Positions 33,830 through 46,752 of a DNA stretch of 64,000 bases are shown piece by piece; position 1 is the first letter of the stretch; every line of letters starts with the position of its first letter. The position numbers and the translations under genes were made by a program. The notes below the pieces were generated by a model, which saw nothing but the letters and a program-made list of their open reading frames with translations, did not search any database and had not been told where the DNA came from. This stretch comes from Nematostella vectensis. Lineage: Eukaryota > Cnidaria > Anthozoa > Actiniaria > Edwardsiidae. Location of the stretch: contig NC_064043.1 of assembly GCF_932526225.1 (NCBI RefSeq), positions 372,001-436,000 on the forward strand. The letters are read 5' to 3'.

Positions 33830-35821
33830 AAAGTGAGTTTGCAAAATAAGCTCGCTAGATTTATTGATTATATGTATTCAATTTGTTCCTAGGAAGTTAA
33901 CAAAAAACACAAAGCAAAGAGTTTGAGGAAGTAAACAAGTATGTGAACTTTAATGTTCTATTTGAAGGGGCGCATTTTGTACAGGGAAGCATACATAGAA
34001 TGCTTAACTGGTGGAGAGGGGAGAGGTAACAGTTTATTGAGCATAATGTCAACAATAGCAGGGGGAAGGGAGGGGCACTCTCTTCATACAATATTGCAGT
34101 TGTTTCCTATTATTAAATAAGTTTGTAAGATATATTTGTTTATTAAGCAAGGTCTATTTCTGAGACAAGCAAACTCAAGTAAGAGCTGTTGAAATAACAG
34201 GTGAGTGTAAAAAAAAAACAATTATCTGATTAGAAAACTAATGTAGATTCCTTTGCAGCAAATAAGAACAAACTTCATTTTGTTTGTTATTTATGAGGAA
34301 CGAGATGAGCTCTACAAGGCCAAGAAGAAATATGTATTGCTCATCTAAATTATACAAGTAAATAATAATATTAAAAAAGAATTACTGTAAGTAATTAGAG
34401 TGGTTTTCATTAACCCGTGAAACAATGTGTGATAGTTAAACGGTAATAGTTAGTAAAACACAAAAAAGAACAATAGAATCAGATCACAACAAAGTGTAAT
34501 ACGCTAAAGCGTAGTTCACGGGTTAATGAAGGTTTTGACATTTGAACCTTACATCCACATGAAAGTAATGCCTAATATCGAGTGCCCTACAGTAAGTGTT
34601 TTGCAGTCAAGTTGTTTTCTGTTAGTAGGTAAAAATATATTCTAAATAATAGTAATCATAGCTATGGTCACCACTTACACATATAGCACTTGTAATGAAA
34701 AGAAAGAAAATATATATATATGCAGTCAAACAACAGAATTGCATGATAACCTTGAATATATTGAATAAAGGACTGCAAAAAACATCTTTTGTACTAGTTG
34801 CTTGAATTGACCCTTGGCTATTTTTAGCTGAATTCCCTTCCCCCTCTAAAAAAGAAAATAATAATAATAATAATAGAACAAAACTAAAAAGAAAACAAAC
34901 ACAGCAGAGACCCCCACCAACAATTTTGATTTTTTTTTACTTTCCTTTAAAGGGGGAGTGTCATGTTTAAGAGATTTGCAATAGCTCTAGAGCCCTGACA
35001 CAATGAACTTCAGTGAAATTCTAATACTGACTTATGAGCTTTTGGTACATGTGGGAGACTTTAAACAAAACAAAAAAAAATGACCACAAACTGTCCATTA
35101 ACATAGTTTTCAATATAATATTGCATATTATTTAATAAGGTATTGACAGCTTTTAAAAAGTTCAACTGTTTGTAGACACTTTAAAGCCTACAAGAATCAC
35201 TGACTCCAGACATGCGCAGTACTATGTTGCTGCCCCTTTAAAGTAAAATACAGCTTTACTTAGTCAGCGTAGACAAAATTGCGGATTTTGTCAATATTCT
35301 AATATGAAGATGTCAATATTCTCCCCCCTTACGTCTTTATTTCTATTTATTTTATGATTTTCACATGATACCAAAACAGCGTCTTTTTTCTTCGCTAATT
35401 TGATGTCATGTACACAATAAAAGAGATGCGCCCGTGCGCATGGCGAGTCCCCAAGGGACCCAAGACGCCCAAATAGACCTCTATTTTGGTCGGCGAGCTG
35501 TGCGTGGCGTAACTGTATTACAGGCCTGGGATCCTGGTTATTGTCCTCCCCATTAATGCGCGGGTTGGGATAACCTTGCAAAAGTGTTGTACAGCATATT
35601 CGCTCGGAAATATCGGTGCTTGGGGCCTTCTGGTTCTTTACAGCCTTCCGTAAAAGCCTTGTGCTGCCATACCGATTGGGTAATCCGTATGTATGGTTTC
35701 CGTTTTGTTCTTCAGACCGGGTTCGATCCCAGGCCAATGGGCTTTTTTTTTTAATTCGTTTTTTTTTTCTTTGTGCTGGACCCCCTTAATCCTGATAGGT
35801 TTTGCGCAAAAATAATAAAAA
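33830..35821 (+). repeat. Unit 18, subfamily A
   Basis: A markers and the 12 bp deletion 'ttggtcggcgag' (about 35489). The minus-strand frame is open for 148 codons (35291-35737) because of that deletion. Box B is at 35720-35730; the TTCG loop reads 'ccttctgg'. Confidence 0.92.
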
Positions 35822-37822
35822 AAAGTGAGTTTGCAAAATAAGCTTGCTGGATTTATTGATTATATGTATTCAATTTGTTCCTAGGAAGTTAACAAAAAAC
35901 ACAAAGCAAAGAGTTTGAGGAAGTAAACAAGTATGTGAACTTTAATGTTCTATTTGAAGGGGCGCATTTTGTACAGGGAAGCATACATAGAATGCTTAAC
36001 TGGTGGAGAGGGGAGAGGTAACAGTTTATTGAGCATAATGTCAACAATAGCAGGGGGAAGGGAGGGGGTCACTCTCTTCATACAATATTGCAGTTGTTAC
36101 CTATTATTAAATAAGTTTGTAAGATATATTTGTTTATTAAGCAAGGTCTATTTCTGAGACAAGCAAACTAAAGTAAGAGCTGTTGAAATAACAGGTGAGT
36201 GTTAAAAAAAAACAATTATCTGATTAAAAAACTAATGTAGATTCCTTTGCACCAAATAAGAACAAACTTCATTTTGTTTGTTAATAATGAGGAACGAGAT
36301 GAGCTCTACAAGGCCAAGAAGAAATATGTATTGCTCATCTAAATTATACAAGTAAATAATAATATTTAAAAAGATTTACTGTAAGCAATTAGAGTGGTTT
36401 TCATTAACCCGTGAAACAAAGTGTGATAGTTAAACGGTAATAGTTAGTAAAACAAAAAAAAGAACAATAGAATCAGATCACAACAAATTGTAATACGCTA
36501 AAGCGTAGTTCACGGGTTAATGAAGGTTTTGACATTTCAACCTTACATCCACATGAAAGTAATGCCTAATATCGAGTGCCCTACAGTAAGTGTTTTGCAG
36601 TCAAGTTGTTTTCTGTTAGTAGGTAAAAAATTATTCTAAATAATAGTAATCATAGCTATGGTCACCACTTACACATATAGCACTTGTAATGAAAAGAAAG
36701 AAAATATATATATATGCAGTCAAACAACAGAATTGCATGATAACCTTGAATATATTGAATAAAGGACTGCAAAAAACATCTTTTGTACTAGTTGCTTGAA
36801 TTGACCCTTGGCTATTTTTAGCTGAATTCCCCTCCCCCTCTAAAAAAGAAAATAATAATAATAATAGAACAAAACTAAAAAGAAAACAAACACAGCAGAG
36901 ACCCCCACCAACAATTTTGATTTTTTTTACTTTCCTTTAAAGGAGGAGTGTCATGTTTAAGAGATTTGCAATAGCTCTAGAGCTCTGACACAATGAACTT
37001 CAGTGAAATTCTAATACTGACTTATGAGCTTTTGGTACATGTGGGAGACTTTAAACAAAACAAAAAAAATGACCACAAACTGTCCATTAACATAGTTTTC
37101 AATATAATATTGCATATTATTTAATAAGGTATTGACCGCTTTTAAAAAGTTCAACTGTTTGTAGACACTTAAAAGCCTACAATAAACACTGACTCCAGAC
37201 ATGCGCAGTACTATGCTGCTGCCCCTTTAAAGTAAAATACAGCTTTACTTAGTCAGCGTAGACAAAATTGCGGATTTTGTCAATATTCTAATATGAAGAT
37301 GTCAATATTCTCCCCCCTTACGTCTTTATTTCTATTTATTTTATGATTTTCACATGATACCGAAACAGCGTCTTTTTTCTTCGCTAATTTGATGTCATGT
37401 ACACAATAAAAGAGATGCGCCCGTGCGCATGGCGAGTCCCCAAGGGACCCAAGACGCCCAAATAGACCTCTTTTTCTTGTCATCCACAATCTCGGCGAGC
37501 TGTGCGTGGCGTAACCGTATTACAGGCCTGGGATCCTGGTTATTGTCCTCCCCATTAATGCGCCGGTTGGGATAACCTTGCAAGAGTGTTGTACAGCATA
37601 TTCGCTCGGAAATATCGGTGCTTGGGGCCTTCGGGTTCTTTACAGCCTTCCGTAAAAGCCTTGTGCTGCCATACCGATTGGGTAATCCGTATGTATGGTT
37701 TCCGTTTTGTTCTTCAAACCGGGTTCGATCCCAGGCCAATAGACTTTTTTTTTTAGTTCGTTTTTTTTTCTTTGTGCTGGACCCCCTTAATCCTGATAGG
37801 TTTTGCGCAAAAATAATAAAAA
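35822..37822 (+). repeat. Unit 19, subfamily A
   Basis: A markers with the 'ggggtcactc' variant, 'ataccgaaac' and 'gcgccggttgg'. Box B is at 37722-37732, followed by 'ccaatagac'. This combination recurs in unit 27. Confidence 0.92.
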
Positions 37823-39828
37823 AAAGTGAGTTTGCAAAATAAGCTTGCTAGATTTATTGATAATATGTATTCAATTTGTTCCTAGGAAGTTAACAAAAAA
37901 CACAAAGCAAAGAGTTTGAGGAAGTAAACAAGTATGTGAACTTTAATGTTCTATTTGAAGGGGTGCATTTTGTACAGGGAAGCATACATAGAATGCTTAA
38001 CTGGTGGAGAGGGAAGAGGTAAAAGTTTATTGAGCATAATTTCAACAATAGCAGAGGGAAGAGAGGGGCAATCTCTTCATACACTATTGCAGTTGTTACC
38101 TATTATTAAATAAGTTTGTAACATGTCTTTGTTTATTAAGCAAGGTCTATTTCTGAGACAAGCAAACTCAAGTAAGGCTGTTGAAATAACAGGTGAGTGT
38201 TAAAAGATAAACAATTATCTGATTAGAAAACTACTGTAGATTCCTTTGCACCAAAATAAGAACAAACTTCATTTTGTTTGTTATTTATGAGGAACGAGAT
38301 GAGCTCTACAAAGCCATAAAGAAATATGTATTGCTCATCTAAATTATACAAGTAAATAATAATATTAAAAAAAAACTACTGTAAGTATCTAGAGTGGTTT
38401 TCATTAACCCGTGAAACAAAGTGTGATAGTTAAACGGTAATAGTTAGTAAAACACAAAAAAGTACAATAGAATCAGATCACCACAAAGTGTAATACGCTA
38501 AAGCGTAGTTCACGGGTTAATGAAGGTTTTGACATTTCAACCTTACATCCACATGAAAGTAATGCCTAATATCGAGTGCCCTACAGTAAGTGTTTTGAAG
38601 TCAAGTTGTTTTCTGTTAGTAGGTAAAAAATTATTCTAAATAATAGTAATCATAGCTATGGTCACCACTTACACATATAGCTCTTGTAATGAAAAGAAAG
38701 AAAGAAAAAAATATATATATGCAGTCAAACAACAGAATTGCATGATAACCTTGAATATATTGAATGAAGGACTGCAAAAAAACATCTTTTGTACTAGTTG
38801 CTTGAATTGACCCTTGGCTATTTTTAGCTGAATTCCCCTCCCCCTCTAAAAAAGAAAATAATAATAATAATAGAACAAAACTAAAAAGAAAACAAACACA
38901 GCAGAGACCCCCACCAACAATTTTGATTTTTTTTTACTTTCCTTTAAAGAGGGAGTGTCATGGTTAAGAGATTTGCAAAAGCTCTAGAGCCCTGACACAA
39001 TGAACTTCAGTGAAATTCTAATACTGACTTATGAGCTTTTGTACATGTGGGAGACTTTAAACAAAACAAAAAAAATGACCACAAACTGTCCATTAACATA
39101 GTTTTCAATATAATATTGCATATTATTTAATAAGGTATTGACAGCTTTTAAAAAGTTCACATGTTTGTAGACACTTAAAAGCCTACAATAAACACTGACT
39201 CCAGACATGCGCAGTACTATGTTGCTGCCCCTTTAAAGTAAAATACAGCTTTACTTAGTCAGCGTAGACAAAATTGCGGATTTTGTCAATATTCTAATAT
39301 GAAGATGTCAATGTTCTCCCCCCTTACGTCTTTATTTCTATTTATTTTATGATTTTCACATGATACCAAAACAGCGTCTTTTTTCTTCGCTAATTTGATG
39401 TCATGTACACAATAAAAGAGATGCGCCCGTGCGCATGGCGAGTCCCCAAGGGACCCAAGACGCCCAAATAGACCTCTATTTTTGTCATCCACAATCTCGG
39501 CGAGCTGTGCGTGGCGTAACTGTATTACAGGCCTGGGATCCTGGTTATTGTCCTCCCCATTAATGCGCGGGTTGGGATAACCTTGCAAGAGTGTTGTACA
39601 GCATATTCGCTCGGAAATATCGGTGCTTGGGGCCTTCGGGTTCTTTACAGCCTTCCGTAAAAGCCTTGTGCTGCCATACCGATTGGGTAATCCGTATGTA
39701 TGGTTTCCGTTTTGTTCTTCAGACCGGGTTCGATCCCAGGCCAATGGGATTTTTTTTTTAATTCGTTTTTTTTTTTTTTGTGCTGGACCCCCTTAATCCT
39801 GATAGGTTTTGCGCAAAAATAATAAACA
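37823..39828 (+). repeat. Unit 20, subfamily B
   Basis: B markers with the rare pair 'ggggcaatctc' and 'catacactattg', which is found again only in unit 28. The minus-strand frame is open for 152 codons (39286-39744) through a shortened T homopolymer. Box B is at 39727-39737. Confidence 0.92.
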
Positions 39829-41836
39829 AAAGTGAGTTTGCAAAATAAGCTCGCTAGATTCATTGATTATATGTATTCAATTTGTTCCTAGGAAGTTAAC
39901 AAAAAACACAAAGCAAAGAGTTTGAGGAAGTAAACAAGTATGTGAACTTTAATGTTCTATTTGAAGGGGCGCATTTTGTACAGGGAAGCATACATAGAAT
40001 GCTTAACTGGTGGAGAGGGGAGAGGTAACAGTTTATTGAGCATAATGTCAACAATAACAGGGGGAAGGGAGGGGCACTCTCTTCATACAATATTGCAGTT
40101 GTTTCCTATTATTAAATAAGTTTGTAAGATATATTTGTTTATTAAGCAAGGTCTATTTCTGAGACAAGCAAACTCAAGTAAGAGCTGTTGAAATAACAGG
40201 TGAGTGTTAAAAGAAAAACAATTATCTGATTAGAAAACTACTGTAGATTCCTTTGCACCAAAATAAGAACAAACTTCATTTTGTTTGTTATTTATGAGGA
40301 ACGAGATGAGCTCTACAAAGCCATAAAGAAATATGTATTGCTCATCTAAATTATACAATTAAATAATAATATTAAAAAAGAACTACTGTAAGTATCTAGA
40401 GTGGTTTTCATTAACCCGTGAAACAAAGTGTGATAGTTAAGCGGTAATAGTTAGTAAAACACAAAAAAGTACAATAGAATCAGATCACCACAAAGTGTAG
40501 TACGCTAAAGCGTAGTTCACGGGTTAATGAAGGTTTTGACATTTCAACCTTACATCCACATGAAAGTAATGCCTAATATCGAGTGCCCTACAGTAAGTGT
40601 TTTGCAGTCAAGTTGTTTTCTGTTAGTAGGTAAAAAAATATTCTAAATAATAGTAATCATAGCTATGGTCACCACTTACACATATAGAACTTGTAATAAT
40701 AAGAAAGAAAAAAAATATATATATATATGCAGTCAAACAACAGAATTGCATGATAACCTTGAATAAATTGAATAAAGGACTGCAAAAAAACATCTTTTGT
40801 ACTAGTTGCTTGAATTGACCCTTGGCTATTTTTAGCTGAATTCCCCTCCCCCTCTAAAAAAGAAAATAATAATAATAATAGAACAAAACTAAAAAAAAAA
40901 CAAACAAAACAGAGACCCCCACCAACAATTTTGATTTTTTTTACTTTCCTTTAAAAGGGGAGTGTCATGGTTAAGAGATTTGCAATAGCTCTAGAGCCCT
41001 GACACAATGAACTTCAGTGAAATTCTAATACTGACTTATGAGCTTTTGGTACATGTGGGAGACTTTAAACAAAACCAAAAAAATGACCACAAACTGTCAA
41101 TTAACATAGTTTTTAATATAATATTGCATATTATTTAATAAGGTATTCACAGCTTTTAAAAAGTTCAACTGTTTGTTGACACTTTAAAGCCTACAAGAAT
41201 CACTGACTCCAGACATGCGCAGTACTATGTTGCTGCCCATTTAAAGTAAAATACAGCTTTACTTAGTCAGCGTAGACAAAATTGCGGATTTTGTCAATAT
41301 TCTAATATGAAGATGTCAATATTCTCCCCCCTTACAACTTTATTTCTATTTATTTTATGATTTTCACATGATACCAAAACAGCGTCTTTTTTCTTCGCTA
41401 ATTTGATGTCATGTACACAATAAAAGAGATGCGCCCGTGCGCAAGGCGAGTCCCCAAGGGACCCAAGACGCCCAAATAGACCTCTATTTTTTGTCATCCA
41501 CAATCTCGGCGAGCTGTGCGTGGCGTAACCGTATTACAGGCCTGGGATCCTGGTTATTGTCCTCCCCATTAATGCGCGGGTTGGGATAACCTTGCAAGAG
41601 TGTTGTACAGCATATTCGCTCGGAAATATCGGTGCTTGGGGACTTCGGGTTCTTTACAGCCTTCCGTAAAAGCCTTGTGCTGCCATACCGATTGGGTAAT
41701 CCGTATGTATGTTTTCCGTTTTGTTCTTCAGACCAGGTTCGATCCCAGGACAATGGGCTTTTTTTTTTTAATTCGTTTTTTTTTTCTTTGTGCTGGACCC
41801 CCTTAATCCTGATAGGTTTTGCGCAAAAGTAATAAA
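39829..41836 (+). repeat. Unit 21, A-to-B chimera
   Basis: A markers to 'agagctgttg' (about 40190), then B markers from 'gttaaaagaaaaac' (about 40206) onward. The switch point is confined to roughly 20 bp. Box B is at 41736-41746, preceded by 'acca' and followed by 'aggacaatggg', so its T-arm and acceptor pairing are weaker. Confidence 0.93.
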
Positions 41837-42715
41837 AAAGTGAGTTTGCAAAATAAGCTAGCTAGATTTATTGATAATATGTATTCAATTTGTTCCTAGA
41901 AAGTTAACAAAAAACACAAAGCAAAGAGTTTGAGGAAGTAAACAAGTATGTGAACTTTAATGTTCTATTTGAAGGGGTGCATTTTGTACAGGGAAGCATA
42001 CATAGAATGCTTAACTGGTGGAGAGGGAAGAGGTAAAAGTTTATTGAGCATAATTTCAACAATAGCAGAGGGAAGAGAGGGGCACTCTCTTCATACAATA
42101 TTGCAGTTGTTACCTATTATTAAATAAGTTTGTAACATGTCTTTGTTTATTAAGCAAGGTCTATTTCTGAGACAAGCAAACTCAAGTAAGGCTGTTGAAA
42201 TAACAGGTGAGTGTTAAAAGAAAAACAATTATCTGATTAGAAAACTACTGTAGATTCCTTTGCACCAAAAAAAGAACAAACTTCATTTTGTTTGTTATTT
42301 ATGAGGAACGAGATGAGCTCTACAAAGCCATAAAGAAATATGTATTGCTCATCTAAATTATACAAGTAAATAATAATATTAAAAAAGAACTACTGTAAGT
42401 ATCTAGAGTGGTTTTTATTAACCCGTGAAACAAAGTGTGATAGTTGATCGGTAATAGTTAGTAAAACACAAAAAAGTACAATAGAATCAGATCACCACAA
42501 AGTGTAATACGCTAAAGCGTAGTTCACGGGTTAATGAAGGTTTTGACATTTCAACCTTACATCCACATGAAAGTAATGCCTAATATCGAGTGCCCTACAG
42601 TAAGTGTTTTGCAGTCAAGTTGTTTTCTGTTAGTAGGTAAAAAAATATTCTAAATAATAGTAATCATAGCTATGGTCACCACTTACACATATAGAACTTG
42701 TAATGAAAAGAAAGA

Positions 42716-42766
<51 letters not shown>

Positions 42767-43867
42767 GTCAAACAACAGAATTGCATGATAACCTTGAATA
42801 TATTGAATAAAGGACTGCAAAAAACATCTTTTGTACTAGTTGCTTTAATTGACCCTTGGCTATTTTTAGCTGAATTCCCCTCCCCCTCTAAAAAAGAAAA
42901 TAATAATAATAATTGAACAAAACTAAAAAGAAAACAAACACAACAGAGACCCCCACCAACAATTTAGATTTTTTTACTTTCCTTTAAAAGGGGAGTGTCA
43001 TGGTTAAGAGATTTACAATAGCTCTAGAGCCCTGACACAATGAACTTCAGTGAAATTCTAATACTGACTTATGAGCTTTTGGTACATGTGGGAGACTTTA
43101 AACAAAACAAAAAAAATGGCCACAAACTGTCAATTAACATAGTTTTCAATATAATATTGCATATTATTTAATAAGGTATTGACAGCTTTTAAAAAGTTCA
43201 ACTGTTTGTAGACACTTAAAAGCCTACAAGAATCACTGACTCCAGACATGCGCAGTACTATGTTGCTGCCCCTTTAAAGTAAAATACAGCTTTACTTAGT
43301 CAGCGTAGACAAAATTGCGGATTTTGTCAATATTCTAATATGAAGATGTCAATATTCTCCCCCCTTACGTCTTTATTTCTATTTATTTTATGATTTTCAC
43401 ATGATACCAAAACAGCGTCTTTTTTCTTCGCTAATTTGATGTCATGTACACAATAAAAGAGATGCGCCCGTGCGCATGGCGAGTCCCCAAGGGACCCAAG
43501 ACGCCCAAATAGACCTCTATTTTTTGTCATCCACAATCTCGGCGAGCTGTGCGTGGCGTAACCGTATTACAGGCCTGGGATCCTGGTTATTGTCCTCCCC
43601 ATTAATGCGCGGGTTGGGATAACCTTGCAAGAGTGTTGTACAGCATATTCGCTCGGAAATATCGGTGCTTGGGGCCTTCGGGTTCTTTACAGCCTTCCGT
43701 AAAAGCCTTGTGCTGCCATACCGATTGGGTAATCCGTATGTATGGTTTCCGTTTTGTTCTTCAGACCGGGTTCGATCCCAGGCCAATGGGCTTTTTTTTT
43801 TTTAATCGTTTTTTTTCTTTGTGCTGGACCCCCTTATTCCTGATAGGTTTTGCGCAAAAATAATAAA
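41837..43867 (+). repeat. Unit 22, subfamily B with longer TA
   Basis: B markers; TA run at 42725-42763. From about 42930 the sequence is mixed ('cacaacagag', 'aaaagggg', 'acttaaaagcctacaagaat'). Box B is at 43769-43779. Confidence 0.92.
42725..42763. repeat. Expanded (TA)n, about 19 repeats
   Basis: Uninterrupted TA run about twice the usual length at the unit's microsatellite site. Confidence 0.93.
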
Positions 43868-45869
43868 AAAGTGAGTTTGCAAAATAAGCTTGCTAGATTT
43901 ATTGATTATATGTATTCAATTTGTTCCTAGGAAGTTAACAAAAAACACAAAGCAAAGAGTTTGAGGAAGTAAACAAGTATGTGAACTTTAATGTTCTATT
44001 TGAAGGGGTGCATTTTGTACAGGGAAGCATACATAGAATGCTTAACTGGTGGAGAGGGAAGAGGTAAAAGTTTATTGAGCATAATTTCAACAATAGCAGG
44101 GGGAAGAGAGGGGCACTCTCTTCATACAATATTGCAGTTGTTACCTATTATTAAATAAGTTTGTAACATGTCTTTGTTTATTAAGCAAGGTCTATTTCTG
44201 AGACAAGCAAACTCAAGTAAGAGCTGTTGAAATAACAGGTGAGTGTTAAAAAAAACAATTATCTGATTAGAAAACTAATGTAGATTCCTTTGCACCAAAT
44301 AAGAACAAACTTCATTTTGTTTGTTATTTATGAGGAACGAGATGAGCTCTACAAGGCCAAGAAGAAATATGTATTGCTCATCTAAATTATACAAGTAAAT
44401 AATAATATTAAAAAATAATTAATGTAAGTAATTAGAGTGGTTTTCATTAACCCGTGAAACAAAGTGTGATAGTTAAACGGTAATAGTTAGTAAAACACAA
44501 AAAAGAACAATAGAATCAAATCACAACAAAGTGTAATACGCTAAAGCGTAGTTCACGGGTTAATGAAGGTTTTGACATTTCAACCTTACATCCACATGAA
44601 AGTAATGCCTAATATCGAGTGCCCTACAGAAAGTGTTTCGCAGTCAAGTTGTTTTCTGTTAGTAGGCAAAAAATTATTCTAAATAATAGTAATCATAGCT
44701 ATGGTCACCACTTACACATATAGCTGTTGTAATGAAAAGAAAGAAAATATATATATATATATGCAGTCAAACAACAGAATTGCATGATAACCTTGAATAT
44801 ATTGAATAAAGGACTGCAAAAAACATCTTTTGTACTAGTTGCTTGAATTGACCCTTGGCTATTTTTAGCTGAATTCCCCTCCCCCTCTAAAAAAGAAAAT
44901 AATAATTATAATAGAACAAAACTAAAAAGAAAACAAACACAACAGAGACCCCCACCAACAATTTTGATTTTTTTTACTTTCCTTTAAAAGGGGAGTGTCA
45001 TGGTTAAGTGATTTGCAATAGCTCTAGAGCCCTGACACAATGAACTTCAGTGAAATTCTAATACTGACTTATGAGCTTTTGGTACATGTGGGAGACTTTA
45101 AACAAAACAAAAACAATGACCACAAACTGTCAATTAACATAGTTTTCAATTTAATATTGCATATTATTTAATAAGGTATTCACAGCTTTTAAAAAGTTCA
45201 ACTGTTTGTTGACACTTAAAAGCCTACAATAATCACTGACTCCAGACATGCGCAGTACTATGCTGCTGCCCCTTTAAAGTAAAATACAGCTTTACTTAGT
45301 CAGCGTAGACAAAATTGCGGATTTTTTCAATATTCTAATATGAAGATGTCAATATTCTCCCCCCTTACGTCTTTATTTCTTTTTATTTTATGATTTTCAC
45401 ATGATATAAAAACAGCGTCTTTTTTCTTCGCTAATTTGATGTCATGTACACAATAAAAGAGATGCGCCCGTGCGCATGGCGAGTCCCCAAGGGACCCAAG
45501 ACGCCCAAATAGACCTCTATTTTTTGTCTTCCACAATCTCGGCGAGCTGTGCGTGGCGTAACCGTATTACAGGCCTGGGATCCTGGTTATTGTCCTCCCC
45601 ATTAATGCGCGGGTTGGGATAACCTTGCAAGAGTGTTGTACAGCATATTCGCTCGGAAATATCGGTGCTTGGGGCCTTCGGGTTCTTTACAGCCTTCCGT
45701 AAAAGCCTTGTGCTGCCATACCAATTGGGTAATCCGTATGTTTGGTTTCCGTTTTGTTCTTCAGACCGGGTTCGATCCCAGGCCAATGGGCTTTTTTTTT
45801 TAATTCGTTTTTTTTTCCTTTGTGCTGGACCCCCTTAATCCTGATAGGTTTTGCGCAAAAATAATAAAA
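43868..45869 (+). repeat. Unit 23, B-to-A chimera
   Basis: Begins B ('ggggtgcat', 'gtaacatgtc' at about 44162), then from 'agagctgttg' (about 44221) is A ('cacaacaaag'). Box B is at 45769-45779; the long hairpin has one arm change ('cataccaatt'). Confidence 0.93.
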
Positions 45870-46752
45870 AAAGTGAGTTTGCAAAATAAGCTTGCTAGAT
45901 TTATTGATTATATGTATTCAATTTGTTCCTACGAAGTTAACAAAAAAACACAAAGCAAAGAGTTTGAGGAAGTAAACAAGTATGTGAACTTTAATGTTCT
46001 ATTTGAAGGGGCGCATTTTGTACAGGGAAGCATACATAGAATGCTTAACTGGTGGAGAGGGGAGAGGTAACAGTTTATTGAGCATAATGTCAACAATAGC
46101 AGGGGGAAGGGAGGGGCACTCTCTTCATACAATATTGCAGTTGTTTCCTATTATTAAATAAGTTTGTAAGATATATTTGTTTATTAAGCAAGGTCTATTT
46201 CTGAGACAAGCAAACTCAAGTAAGAGCTGTTGAAATAACAGGTGAGTGTTAAAAAAAAACAATTATCTGATTAGAAAACTAATGTAGATTCCTTTGCACC
46301 AAATAAGAACAAACTTCATTTTTTTTGTTATTTATGAGGAACGAGATGAGCTCTACAAGGCCATAAAGAAATATGTATTGCTCATCTAAATTATACAAGT
46401 AAATAATAATATTAAAAAAGAATTACTGTAAGTATCTAGAGTGGTTTTCATTAACCAGTGAAACAAAGTGTGATAGTTAAACGGTAATAGTTAGTAAAAC
46501 ACAAAAAAGTACAATAGAATCAGATCACCACAAAGTGTAATACGCTAAAGGGTAGTTCACGGGTTAATGAAGGTTTTGACATTTCAACCTTACATCCACA
46601 TGAAAGTAATGCCTAATATCGAGTGCCCTACAGTAAGTGTTTTGCAGTCAAGTTGTTTTCTGTTAGTAGGTAAAAAAATATTCTAAATAATAGTAATCAT
46701 AGCTATGGTCACCACTTACACATATAGAACTTGTAATGAAAAGAAAGAAAAA
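45870..46752 (+). repeat. Unit 24, truncated (883 bp), lacks the module
   Basis: Starts A, switches to B at about 46370 ('ggccataaag', 'caccacaaag'), and ends in 'gaaaagaaagaaa', which runs straight into the next unit's 'aaagtgag'. About 1.1 kb including TA, the hairpin cluster and the whole box B module is missing. The break joins two A-rich tracts. It is the only complete unit without a box B. Confidence 0.95.
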
